A stretch of 64,000 nt of DNA, from positions 1-64,000 of the forward strand of contig JAOAIP010000034.1 in NCBI GenBank assembly GCA_026414605.1, written 5' to 3'. Each line of letters opens with the position of its first letter. Position 1 is the stretch's first letter. Made by a program: the position numbers and the translations under genes. Below are positions 15,572-24,530 of this stretch, one piece after another. The notes beneath the pieces were generated by a model. The model did no database searches. It was not told where the DNA came from and saw only the letters and a list, made by a program, of their open reading frames with translations. Source of the stretch: Bacteroidia bacterium. GTDB lineage: Bacteria > Bacteroidota > Bacteroidia > B-17B0 > Aurantibacillaceae.

Positions 15572-18250
15572 CTATACTTTTTGGGCTTTGAGTTTTTCAA
15601 GTTCGTCATTGATAGAGTTTATTTTATTGATGGCGTCTTTTTCTTTTTGTCGTTCTTTTTCTACCAATTCTGGTTTAGCGTTTTGGACAAATTTTTCATT
15701 GGCTAATTTTTTTCTCACACTTTCTAAAAATCCTTGTAGATATTGAAGTTCTTCTTCTAACTTATGAATCTCTTCATCTCTATTTTTACCACTTAATTTT
15801 TCAGTAATATGCAGATAGATATTTCTTTTAGAATGAACAATTTTTTTGCCTGTATCTTTATTGTCAATGGACTTAGTTTGTAGATAGCAAAGTTTTTCAA
15901 TCCAAGCGTCATAAGGATATGCTTGATTTTCTGACCATTCTAATTTTTCTTTTGGTGATATCTGTGTGCGAGTCCGTACTTCACGAATTTGTGTAACAAT
16001 TTCTTTTAAATCTTCATAAGTAGAAACTATTTCTTTATTGTATGTTTTTACTTTTGGCCAAGATGCTACTATAATATCTTCATCTTGTCTTTGTTTTAAT
16101 AAATGCCATATTTCTTCTGTTAAGAAAGGCATCCAGGGATGAAGGATCTTTAAAACATTTTCAAATAATTCAACTGTTTTGTTTATGACTTCAATAGATA
16201 TTGCATCATTAATATCTTGGGGCTTGATAGATTCTAAAAACCAAGAACAAAAATCATCCCAAATTAATTTGTAAGTAGCAATTAAAGCATCATTTAAACG
16301 GAATTTATCAAAACACTCGTTAATGTATTCTAATTGTTTGTAAAAATAATTTTCAAATAGTTCAATAGCATCTTTTTGATAATTAAATGTGGTAGCATTG
16401 ATATTAGTTCTTTGTTGCAATTGATTAATCAAACGAAAAGCATTCCATATTTTATTGGCAAAATTTCTTCCTTGAACGCAATATTCTTCATCAAATAGTA
16501 AATCATTACCCGCAGGCGAACTAAATAACATTCCTACTCTAACAGCGTCTGCACCGTATTTATCAATCAAATCAAGCGGATCAGGGCTATTTCCTAAACT
16601 TTTGCTCATTTTTCTTCCTAACTTATCTCTTACTATTCCTGTGAGATATACATTGCTAAATGGTTTGTTATTTCCCCACAAATAACCAGCAATGATCATT
16701 CTTGCTACCCAAAAGAATAGAATTTCTGGGGCGGTTACTAAATCATTGGTTGGATAATAGTACTTAAAATCTGCATTGGGTGTGGCTTTTTCGTTACCAA
16801 TAATAGTTGGGTCAAATACAGCAATTGGCCATAACCAAGAAGAAAACCAAGTATCTAATACATCTTCATCTTGTCTTACACCTTCTGTGCTAAGATTATT
16901 TTTTTGAAAATAGGCAATGGCTTCTTCTTTTGTTTTACAAACGGCAATATCGTTGTTTTTGTTATACCACGCAGGAATACGATGTCCCCACCAAAGTTGG
17001 CGGCTAATGCACCAATCTTTGACATTTTCCATCCAATGCTTGTAAGTATTTACAAATTTGTCAGGAATGAGATGAACTTCATTTGTCAAAACAGCATCTA
17101 ATGCGGCTTTGCTGATATCTTTCATTTTGACAAACCATTGATAACTCAGATAGGGTTCTACTACTGCATCTGTTCTTTCACTATGGCCTACTTTATTTTT
17201 AATAATTTCAACCTTTTCTACAAATCCTTTTTCTTCAAGATCCTTGATGATTTTTTTGCGACACGCAAATCTATCCATTCCTACATATTGTTCTGCTTCT
17301 TTAAAATCTTTTTCTGTAAGAATGTCTTTGCTAATTTTACCATCAGGAGTTAAGCCAATAATTATAGGTAATTGATACTTAATACCTAACTCGTAGTCAG
17401 CAATATCGTGAGCGGGCGTAACTTTTAATGCACCAGTACCAAATGTAGGATCTATGTATGTATCTGCAATGATAGGTACAATGCGATTGACAAGGGGTAT
17501 TCTTACTTTTTTCCCAATTAAATGTTTGTATCTTTCATCATCGGGATGTACACAAACAGCCACATCCGCCATAATAGTTTCGGGGCGTGTAGTAGCAATG
17601 GTTATAAATCCTGAATGGTCTTCTAATGAATATTTTACATAAACCAGTTGGCTATTGGTTTCTTTGTATATTACCTCTTCATCGCTCAATGCCGTTTTCC
17701 CAACAGGATCCCAGTTAATCATTCTATAACCACGATAGATGTAGCCCTTATTATACAAATCAATGAATGCGTTTAAAACAGCATCACTGTATTTTTCATC
17801 CATTGTAAATGTCGTTCTATTCCAATCGCAGGAAGCACCTAATTTTTTTAATTGTTCCAGAATGATGCCGCCGTATTTTTCTTTCCATTCCCAAGCATAT
17901 TTCAAAAATTCTTCACGTGTTAGATCTGATTTTTTGATGCCTTTGTCTGCCAGCATTTTTACTACTTTGGCTTCGGTGGCTATACTTGCGTGATCGGTGC
18001 CGGGCACCCAGCAAGCATTATAGCCCATCATACGATGTTTGCGAATTAAAACATCTTGAATGGTATTATTGAGCATATGCCCCATATGAAGTACACCTGT
18101 AACATTAGGAGGAGGCATTACTATTGTGTAGGGCTTTTTGTTTGCATCAGGATAAGAATAAAAATACCCTTTATTTAGCCAATATTGATACCATTTTGAT
18201 TCTACCTTATGATGTTCGTACTTTTTTGGTAATTCTTGATTTTCAGTCAT
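15572..18250 (-). CDS. valS: Valine--tRNA ligase
   Basis: Protein of 892 residues from the ATG at 18250 (MTENQELPKK); an in-frame extension further upstream overlaps the promoter of the divergent gene and is not believed. Class I motifs are PPPNVTGVLHMGHMLNNT (HIGH-type, HMGH) and KMSKSLGNSPDP (KMSKS). The editing domain has TTRPETIMADVAVCVHP, and a C-terminal coiled coil ends the protein. A TATTTTTG -7-like box lies on the minus strand at 18287-18280. Confidence 0.97.
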   Translation of the reverse strand: MTENQELPKKYEHHKVESKWYQYWLNKGYFYSYPDANKKPYTIVMPPPNVTGVLHMGHMLNNTIQDVLIRKHRMMGYNACWVPGTDHASIATEAKVVKMLADKGIKKSDLTREEFLKYAWEWKEKYGGIILEQLKKLGASCDWNRTTFTMDEKYSDAVLNAFIDLYNKGYIYRGYRMINWDPVGKTALSDEEVIYKETNSQLVYVKYSLEDHSGFITIATTRPETIMADVAVCVHPDDERYKHLIGKKVRIPLVNRIVPIIADTYIDPTFGTGALKVTPAHDIADYELGIKYQLPIIIGLTPDGKISKDILTEKDFKEAEQYVGMDRFACRKKIIKDLEEKGFVEKVEIIKNKVGHSERTDAVVEPYLSYQWFVKMKDISKAALDAVLTNEVHLIPDKFVNTYKHWMENVKDWCISRQLWWGHRIPAWYNKNNDIAVCKTKEEAIAYFQKNNLSTEGVRQDEDVLDTWFSSWLWPIAVFDPTIIGNEKATPNADFKYYYPTNDLVTAPEILFFWVARMIIAGYLWGNNKPFSNVYLTGIVRDKLGRKMSKSLGNSPDPLDLIDKYGADAVRVGMLFSSPAGNDLLFDEEYCVQGRNFANKIWNAFRLINQLQQRTNINATTFNYQKDAIELFENYFYKQLEYINECFDKFRLNDALIATYKLIWDDFCSWFLESIKPQDINDAISIEVINKTVELFENVLKILHPWMPFLTEEIWHLLKQRQDEDIIVASWPKVKTYNKEIVSTYEDLKEIVTQIREVRTRTQISPKEKLEWSENQAYPYDAWIEKLCYLQTKSIDNKDTGKKIVHSKRNIYLHITEKLSGKNRDEEIHKLEEELQYLQGFLESVRKKLANEKFVQNAKPELVEKERQKEKDAINKINSINDELEKLKAQKV

Positions 18251-18309
18251 AGTGCAATTTTTTACTCTGTTAATTTTCGCAAAAATAATTAAAGATTTGC
18301 AATGAAAGG

Positions 18310-18340
18310 TTGTATGGAATGATTTTTGTCTGTAACTTTG
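18310..18340 (+). promoter_or_regulatory. Bacteroidota-type promoter of the DUF1573 pair
   Basis: TTG at 18310-18312 and TAACTTTG at 18333-18340 are separated by 20 bp, matching the Bacteroidota consensus TTTG-(about 20)-TAnnTTTG. The -7 box lies 18 bp before the ATG at 18359. This is the best promoter match noticed in the window. Confidence 0.7.
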
Positions 18341-18358
18341 CAATCAAAATTTACAACT

Positions 18359-18838
18359 ATGAAAAAAATTATTTATGTAGTAAGTGTAACAGGTGCATTG
18401 TTATTCTGCTCCAATATCCAAGCACAAGATGCTAAAACGGCTCAACCTCATGGGGCAGAACAGCCAACCAGTTTAGCAGATATTAAGTTTGAAAAAACAG
18501 TTCATGATTTTGGAACAATTCCTCAAGGGGGTAATGGTGAATGTGAGTTTGTTTTTACGAATACAGGTAAAGAGCCATTAGTCATTACAAATTGTATGGG
18601 AAGTTGTGGTTGTACTGTACCTCAATGTCCTAAAGAACCTGTATTGCCAGGAAAAAAAGGAGTAATTAAAGTAAAATACGATACTAATAGAGTAGGTCCA
18701 TTTGTAAAAAGCGTTACTGTGAACTCAAATGCTAAAAGTGGTGTGGTAACACTTCAAATCAAAGGAACAGTTGAAGCCAAGCCCGTAGAAGAAGCATTCC
18801 CTCAAAATAAAAATGAAGGTGCTCCAAAAGCCAACTAA
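18359..18838 (+). CDS. Exported DUF1573 protein, first of a tandem pair
   Basis: Protein of 159 residues from the ATG at 18359; the signal peptide ends NIQAQ. Residues 45-140 are a DUF1573 Ig-like beta domain: FEKTVHDFGTIPQGG, FTNTGKEPLVITN, GSCGCTVP, and VKYDTNRVGPFVKSVTVNSNA. The conserved CGC motif is present. DUF1573 proteins are abundant exported proteins of Bacteroidota with no assigned function. The paralogue follows after 31 bp. Confidence 0.9.
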   Translation: MKKIIYVVSVTGALLFCSNIQAQDAKTAQPHGAEQPTSLADIKFEKTVHDFGTIPQGGNGECEFVFTNTGKEPLVITNCMGSCGCTVPQCPKEPVLPGKKGVIKVKYDTNRVGPFVKSVTVNSNAKSGVVTLQIKGTVEAKPVEEAFPQNKNEGAPKAN

Positions 18839-18869
18839 TCAAGTAAGACTAAATAAAAATATAAAATTT

Positions 18870-19298
18870 ATGAAAACAATTGTTGCTTATTTAGCAGGAA
18901 TATGTTTGATAGGAATTACTCATCTTAAAGCACAAGAAAGTGTAGTGCCTACAAATGATCCAAATGCTCCTGAAATTAAATTTGAATCAGAGGTGATTGA
19001 TTATGGCGTTATTCCTTATGACTCTGATGGTATTAGAGAATTCAAATTTAAAAATGTTGGAAAATCCCCTTTAACTATTACTAATGTTCAAGGAGAATGT
19101 GGATGTACTGCTACAACAATTGATGGAAAGCCAGGTTGGCCTCAAGAACCGATATTACCAGGTAAAACGGGCACTATAAAAGTCAAATACGATACTAAAA
19201 GAGTCGGCAGATTTGAAAAAAATGTAACTGTTACTTCTAATGCTAAATATCCTGTGGTAAAATTAAAAATTAAAGGAGAAGTGAAACCCAAAGAATAA
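18870..19298 (+). CDS. Exported DUF1573 protein, second of a tandem pair
   Basis: Protein of 142 residues from the ATG at 18870; the signal peptide ends HLKAQ. The DUF1573 domain is complete (FESEVIDYGVIPYDS, FKNVGKSPLTITN, GECGCTAT, VKYDTKRVGRFEKNVTVTSNA) and closely resembles the preceding protein, indicating local duplication. It ends just before a strong terminator, so the two genes probably form one transcript. Confidence 0.9.
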   Translation: MKTIVAYLAGICLIGITHLKAQESVVPTNDPNAPEIKFESEVIDYGVIPYDSDGIREFKFKNVGKSPLTITNVQGECGCTATTIDGKPGWPQEPILPGKTGTIKVKYDTKRVGRFEKNVTVTSNAKYPVVKLKIKGEVKPKE

Positions 19299-19324
19299 AG
19301 AAAGAAGTAAGTTGCACCTATAAT

Positions 19325-19352
19325 GCCTTGCGAAAGCAAGGCATTTTTATTT
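19325..19352 (+). terminator. Rho-independent terminator after the DUF1573 pair
   Basis: GCCTTGC (19325-19331), a GAAA tetraloop, and GCAAGGC (19336-19342) are followed by ATTTTTATTTT. The 7-bp perfect stem with a T-rich tail is 26 bp past the stop codon. Confidence 0.88.
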
Positions 19353-19376
19353 TAAATCCTGTATATTTGTTGCACT

Positions 19377-20621
19377 ATGAATTCAAAAAACATTTTAATC
19401 ATAAATTATGTATTTCCCCCCTATCCTGGTATAGGAGGAAGACGATGGGCTAAGTTTGCAAAATATCTTTACCGATATGGACATAATGTATATGTCATTG
19501 CTGCCCAAAATCCTTATAGCAATGTTTCCACTTTTATTAATGATATTGCAGAGATTCCAAAAGAAAATTTTTATTATTTGCCACCATTATATCCTAAAAT
19601 TATATTTAGTCCATTAAAGAATTTTATTGATAAACTTCAATATCAGTTTTGGTATAGAGTATTGCCATTATTTACAGATGGAAATTATTATGATAGATCA
19701 ATGTTTTGGAAAAATCAATTACAAAAAAAGATAGTAAAATTAATAGAAGAAAAAAAGATTGACACAATTATTGTATCGGGTCCTCCATTTCATTATGCTT
19801 ATTATACTTTACAATTAAAAGACATTTATCCCAATATTAAATTTATTGTAGATTATAGAGATGAATGGACATTTAATGGTGTTCATGGAATTGATAGTAT
19901 TGGAGAAAGAAGAAAACAGAAAGAAATTGAAAAAGAAAAATATGTGTGTGAAAAAGCAGATGTAGTAATATCTTGTGCTTCATTGATATTAGAGTATTTG
20001 AATAAAAAATATAAATTGAAGAACTATTTTCTCTTATCTCACGCTTATGACAAAGACGATTTTAATTTCTCTTTTGATAAAAAAAGTTTAAGTAATGATA
20101 AAATTATTATTACACTCTTTGGTAATATAGAAGGCGATCAATCTTTATTTTTTGAAAACCTCAATAAGTTTTTGAATGTTTTACAAAATCAAAATAAAGA
20201 ATTGTATCAAAAGATATTTTTTAATTTTTATTTATTATCACCTAATAAATACTTATCTATCATAAAACCACATAAAGATAAATATATAGTAAAATATAAT
20301 TTATCAAGTGAAAAATTATTTGAAGAGATAATAGAATCACATTTTATATTAGTGTTGTTGTCAAAACGATCGAAAGATTATTTTACTACTAAATTTCCAG
20401 AATTGTTTTATATGAAAAAGCCCTTGCTACTGTGGTCAGAAAAAGGAATTATCGGTGAGTTTGTAAAAAAACATAAAATAGGTATACATTTGACAAAAGA
20501 AAATTTCAATGAATTATTCTTATATGCCTTATCACATCTTGAAGAATTTCAATATACTAATTTTCCTATTGAAGAATGGGATTATGAATATAGAACTAAA
20601 GAATTAGAAAAGTTGTTGTAA
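19377..20621 (+). CDS. GT-B glycosyltransferase (GT4-like)
   Basis: Protein of 414 residues. The N terminus NILIINYVFPPYPGIGGRRW carries the PPY..GG motif of family 4-like enzymes, and SGPPFHYAYY plus VDYRDEWTFNG match a Bacteroidota subgroup also represented by the gene at 40037. The C-terminal donor-binding half is divergent and AT-rich, with FPELFYMKKPLL as the E-containing motif region. A TATATTTG box at 19362-19369 lies only 7 bp before the ATG, implying a very short leader. Surface polysaccharide or protein glycosylation is likely; donor and acceptor unknown. Confidence 0.82.
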   Translation: MNSKNILIINYVFPPYPGIGGRRWAKFAKYLYRYGHNVYVIAAQNPYSNVSTFINDIAEIPKENFYYLPPLYPKIIFSPLKNFIDKLQYQFWYRVLPLFTDGNYYDRSMFWKNQLQKKIVKLIEEKKIDTIIVSGPPFHYAYYTLQLKDIYPNIKFIVDYRDEWTFNGVHGIDSIGERRKQKEIEKEKYVCEKADVVISCASLILEYLNKKYKLKNYFLLSHAYDKDDFNFSFDKKSLSNDKIIITLFGNIEGDQSLFFENLNKFLNVLQNQNKELYQKIFFNFYLLSPNKYLSIIKPHKDKYIVKYNLSSEKLFEEIIESHFILVLLSKRSKDYFTTKFPELFYMKKPLLLWSEKGIIGEFVKKHKIGIHLTKENFNELFLYALSHLEEFQYTNFPIEEWDYEYRTKELEKLL

Positions 20622-20649
20622 GTACATAGGTTTATTTTAATGTCTTTTT

Positions 20650-20700
20650 ATGCTGTGTTCTCTATGTAAATTTTTCTTTTTGTGCTTTGTGTTTAGTGTT
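20650..20700 (-). repeat. Dispersed ACACAAAG-type repeat, minus orientation
   Basis: The minus strand reads AACACTAAACACAAAGCACAAAAAG, related to the repeat at 4806-4850. It lies in the short gap between a glycosyltransferase gene and the convergent tryptophanase gene. Confidence 0.4.
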
Positions 20701-20721
20701 ATTTTATTTTCTGAGTATAAA

Positions 20722-22086
20722 CTATACTTGTTTTAATTTGCAAGTAAAATGTCTTAAAAATGGTGGTTCATAAATTATTTTATATCCTTTTGATTGGTGT
20801 TTGGTTTTTTTAATATTTTCAAATACTTCAATGATGTATTCAATGTGACTTTGTGTATACACTCTCCGAGGTATTGCAAGACGAACCAATTCCCATTGTG
20901 CGGGTATAAATTTACCATTTGCACTTTTTCCAAACATTAAAGATCCAATTTCCACACTTCTTATTCCTCCTTTAATGTATAAGTCACATACCAATGCTTG
21001 TCCAGGAAATTGATGCGAAGGTATATGATTGTAAAATTTTTTAGCATCTACATATATAGCATGTCCTCCAAAAGGTTTAACTACTGGGATGCCTAATTTA
21101 TCAAGGTGTTCTCCTAAATAGGCAGTGCTTCTGATTCTATATTGCAAATAATCTTTGTCAAATACTTCTTGTAACCCTACTGCAAGGGCTTCCATATCTC
21201 TACCACTAAGTCCGCCATAAGTTGTAAACCCTTCAGTAATAATTAATAGATTTTGACACTCTTCTGCTAATTTTTGATCTTTTAGCGTCAGAAAACCGCC
21301 CATATTTACTAAACCATCTTTTTTAGCACTCATTATTGCGGCATCGGCATAGCGAAACATTTCTTGGGCGATTTGATAGTAACTTTTTTTCTGATAATTG
21401 GGTTCTTTGTGTTTTACAAACCATGCATTTTCAGCAATTCTACAACAGTCAATGACCAATAATGTCTGGTATTTATCACATAAGTAACGCACTTGTTTGA
21501 TATTGTCCATACTAACGGGTTGCCCACCACCACTATTATTTGTAACAGTCATAATTACTGATCCTACTTTGGTTGTGTATTTTTTCAAAAGTGTTTCTAA
21601 TTTTTCTAAATCGATATTCCCTTTGAATGGATAATCTGATTGTGTGTCTCTGGCTTCTTTGCAAGGGATATCAATTGCAGTGCCGCCTGCGTATTCAATA
21701 TTAGCACGTGTAGTATCAAAATGCGTATTGCTGATGAAATATCTTTTCTTTCGAGATAATACACCATACAAAATTCTTTCAGCCGCTCTTCCTTGATGTG
21801 TTGGAAAGAAATGAGGCATTGATGTAAGATCTCTAACGACTTTTTCTAATTTGAAAAAACTTCTTGCTCCTGCATAAGATTCGTCGGCTTGTAACATAGC
21901 CGCCCATTGATGATGGCTCATCGCAGATGTACCACTATCTGTGAGAAGATCAATAATTACATTTTCAGAATTAATTTGAAAAACATTGTAATATGCTTTT
22001 TCTAATATCTTTTTTCTCTCTTTTTCTGTTGTAAAGCGAATAGGTTCAGTTACTTTAATCTTAAATGGTTCAATAATTGTTTTCAT
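20722..22086 (-). CDS. tnaA: Tryptophanase
   Basis: Protein of 454 residues from the ATG at 22086 (MKTIIEPFKIKV). The beta-eliminating lyase motifs are clear: IDLLTDSGTSAMS, ADESYAGARSF, FPTHQGRAAERIL, a V.TVTNNSGGGQPVSM stretch, and the PLP lysine in MSAKKDGLVNMGG. The C-terminal GIRSVEIGSLMFG matches tryptophanases and not tyrosine phenol-lyases, which have an Arg after the Glu. The enzyme converts tryptophan to indole, pyruvate and ammonia. No tnaB permease or tnaC leader was seen. Confidence 0.92.
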   Translation of the reverse strand: MKTIIEPFKIKVTEPIRFTTEKERKKILEKAYYNVFQINSENVIIDLLTDSGTSAMSHHQWAAMLQADESYAGARSFFKLEKVVRDLTSMPHFFPTHQGRAAERILYGVLSRKKRYFISNTHFDTTRANIEYAGGTAIDIPCKEARDTQSDYPFKGNIDLEKLETLLKKYTTKVGSVIMTVTNNSGGGQPVSMDNIKQVRYLCDKYQTLLVIDCCRIAENAWFVKHKEPNYQKKSYYQIAQEMFRYADAAIMSAKKDGLVNMGGFLTLKDQKLAEECQNLLIITEGFTTYGGLSGRDMEALAVGLQEVFDKDYLQYRIRSTAYLGEHLDKLGIPVVKPFGGHAIYVDAKKFYNHIPSHQFPGQALVCDLYIKGGIRSVEIGSLMFGKSANGKFIPAQWELVRLAIPRRVYTQSHIEYIIEVFENIKKTKHQSKGYKIIYEPPFLRHFTCKLKQV

Positions 22087-22361
22087 TTTTTTTGAACGCA
22101 AAAATCTTGCATAAGATAATTTTAATCTATGATTTAAATCATTGTTTAAAATTTAGTTACTTCAAGATATTACAAACAAAATACACAAGAATATAAATAG
22201 TAAATGGTGAGTTATTAATTGCTGTTGGCCTTAGTCGACTGTAAAAAGATAAGTGTAGAAGGGATTGAGTATTGGTAGAAATAATTTTTATTCTAATATG
22301 AAACATTTATTTTAAGAAATATCAACAAATTAGTTTTCTGCTTTTTCTGTACCTTTGTTCG
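22087..22361. other. Intergenic region between tryptophanase and a glycosyltransferase
   Basis: This 275-bp divergent gap is mostly AT-rich, with a slightly more complex stretch at about 22225-22265. A TACCTTTG -7-like box at 22350-22357 probably serves the + strand glycosyltransferase. No RNA gene or repeat could be assigned. Confidence 0.4.
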
Positions 22362-22373
22362 ATGAAATCTTAT

Positions 22374-23528
22374 ATGAATTTGCCTTCTATCAAAAAAATT
22401 ATAGTCATAGGTCCTGCCTATCCATACAGAGGCGGTCCTGCTCGTTTTAATGAAAATTTATGCAACGCTTTAGTTCAACAAGGCATAAACACTGAAATTG
22501 TTTCTTTTAGTGTTCAATATCCTTCTCTTCTTTTTCCAGGAACATCACAGTTTGAATCTACACCACCACAGCCATTCCCTTTCAAAATAACAAGAATGAT
22601 TCATACACTTAATCCTTTATCGTGGTGGAAAACGGCTCGTTATATTCATCAACAAAAGCCAGATGCTGTGCTCTTTCGCTATTGGTTGCCCTTTTTTGCT
22701 CCAGCGTTTGGAACTATTGCAAGATTACTGAATCCTTCTATTAAAGTATTAGCACTTACCGATAATGTACTTCCTCACGAAAGAAGAATGGGGGATGCTA
22801 TTCTTAATCGGTATTTTTTACGTGCTTGTGATGGTTTTATTACAATGTCTGATAAGGTATTCAATGACCTTCAACAATTTACTGATAATCCTCATAAAAT
22901 CAAGGTGTTTCATCCATTGTATGAAAATTATCCTCCTCCAATAAATCAGCAAGAAGCAAAATTAAAATTGCAATTACCACTCAATGAAAAAATCATTTTA
23001 TTTTTTGGACTTATTAGACCTTACAAAGGGTTAGATATACTCTTGGATGCCTTATCAGATGCCGATTTAAAAACGGAATCTTTTAAGTTACTTATTGCAG
23101 GCGAATTTTATGAGGATAAAGAAAAATATCTTCAAAAAATAATTCATTATCAATTAGAAAATAAAATTATTTTGAAAGATTATTTTATTCCCGATAATGA
23201 AGTAAATTTGTATTTTAGTGCGTGTGATGCTGTGATTCAGCCATACAAAAGCGCAACAAATAGTGGTGTGAGTATGGTGAGTTATTTTTACAACAAGCCC
23301 ATTATTTCTACAAATGTTGGTGGATTAAAAGAAATTATACAAGACAATCGTACAGGTTGGTTATGCGAACCGAATCCTAAAGATATTGCAAAAGCAATAA
23401 AAAAATTTTTATCTACCAATGATTTATCTTCTATGGAACAAAATATCCAAGCATTCAAAAAAGAATTTTCTTGGGAAAATTTTATTCAAAAAATGTTATT
23501 GCTTATCAATTCTATTCACAAAAAATAA
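22374..23528 (+). CDS. GT4-type glycosyltransferase
   Basis: Protein of 384 residues if started at the ATG at 22374; another ATG at 22362 lies only 4 bp after a TACCTTTG promoter box (22350-22357), making 22374 more plausible. GPAYPYRGGPARFNENL is the N-terminal glycine loop, and the glycosyltransferase group 1 domain has LFFGLIRPYKGLDILLDAL, LLIAGEFY and QPYKSATNSGVSMVSYFYNKP, with the E-x7-E region. It probably acts in surface polysaccharide synthesis. An exported protein gene follows after 23 bp. Confidence 0.9.
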   Translation: MNLPSIKKIIVIGPAYPYRGGPARFNENLCNALVQQGINTEIVSFSVQYPSLLFPGTSQFESTPPQPFPFKITRMIHTLNPLSWWKTARYIHQQKPDAVLFRYWLPFFAPAFGTIARLLNPSIKVLALTDNVLPHERRMGDAILNRYFLRACDGFITMSDKVFNDLQQFTDNPHKIKVFHPLYENYPPPINQQEAKLKLQLPLNEKIILFFGLIRPYKGLDILLDALSDADLKTESFKLLIAGEFYEDKEKYLQKIIHYQLENKIILKDYFIPDNEVNLYFSACDAVIQPYKSATNSGVSMVSYFYNKPIISTNVGGLKEIIQDNRTGWLCEPNPKDIAKAIKKFLSTNDLSSMEQNIQAFKKEFSWENFIQKMLLLINSIHKK

Positions 23529-23551
23529 TTAGAACATTTTTGCCTTTTGTT

Positions 23552-24466
23552 ATGTATAAAATAAAAATAACGCTATTTTTTTGGGTGATATTTAATCAAC
23601 TGTTTTCACAACAAGATAGTTTGTGGAAGCATTTTAATAATACTGAAAAACGCTTGAAATCGCTTTGTTTTTATGCCTTTAAGAGTCGTAATGAAAAACA
23701 AAGAATGGACTCTAACAAAGTATTTTTTCATCTCTTTAAGTCCGTGCTTGAAATTCCAGAATCGTTTTATTACCCTTTTGATAGTTTAAAAAATGATGTG
23801 TCTATATTGATAAATAAAGATAAAACATTCCGCATCATTACTTGGAATTTACCTAAAAATGATGGGACACATTTGTACTATGGATTTATTCAAAATTGGT
23901 ATAAGCCCTCAAAAGAAGATAAAAAAGAATTCCAGTTTTATGTATTAAATGATGTCTCGGAAACATTGAAAAACAGCCCTGAAACTTATGTAGGTTCGCC
24001 TCAAAAATGGTTTGGAATGTTGTATTATCAACTCATTGAAAGCAAAGATTATTGGATACTTTTGGGATGGGATGGGAATGAAAAATTAATTCAACGAAAA
24101 TTCATTGATGTCTTGTATTTCAAAAAAGATGGAACACCTGTATTTGGAAAAGATGTATTCAAGGTGCCTAAAAAAAATCCTAAACGAATAATGTTTCAAT
24201 ACAGCACCGATGTAGTAATGACATTACGTTATGAAGAAAGAAAAAACGCCATTGTTTTCAGTCATCTATCTCCCGAATCCGATGATCCTTATATGAAAGA
24301 ACAATATCAATTTTATGGACCCGATGGAAGTTTTGATGCTTTTGTAAAAGAAAAAGATAAATGGAAATTAGTAGAAGATATTGATATACGAAACCCCGAA
24401 GATAACTATAACCCTAATAAAAAGCCCGATCCTAAAAAACAAAAACCATTATATCAACCAAAATAG
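23552..24466 (+). CDS. Exported protein of unknown function
   Basis: Protein of 304 residues from the ATG at 23552, which gives a signal peptide (MYKIKITLFFWVIFNQLFSQ); an upstream in-frame start overlaps the preceding gene and lacks one. The mature part is a mixed alpha/beta protein with ITWNLPKNDGTHLYYGF and YWILLGWDGNEKLIQRKFIDVLYF, then a Lys/Pro-rich tail. No catalytic motif is recognised. It resembles short exported proteins common in Bacteroidota, but I cannot name the family. Confidence 0.75.
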   Translation: MYKIKITLFFWVIFNQLFSQQDSLWKHFNNTEKRLKSLCFYAFKSRNEKQRMDSNKVFFHLFKSVLEIPESFYYPFDSLKNDVSILINKDKTFRIITWNLPKNDGTHLYYGFIQNWYKPSKEDKKEFQFYVLNDVSETLKNSPETYVGSPQKWFGMLYYQLIESKDYWILLGWDGNEKLIQRKFIDVLYFKKDGTPVFGKDVFKVPKKNPKRIMFQYSTDVVMTLRYEERKNAIVFSHLSPESDDPYMKEQYQFYGPDGSFDAFVKEKDKWKLVEDIDIRNPEDNYNPNKKPDPKKQKPLYQPK

Positions 24467-24530
24467 TGTAATATCTTATATACTCTGATTTTAAAGATCA
24501 AGTCAATAAAAATAATTTCTAATTCCCTTC

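Noticed and set aside
18250-18343. Upstream extension of valS by 31 residues
   Set aside because: The extension has no homology to ValRS N termini and would overlap the promoter and start of the divergent DUF1573 gene; the ATG at 18250 starts a normal ValRS.
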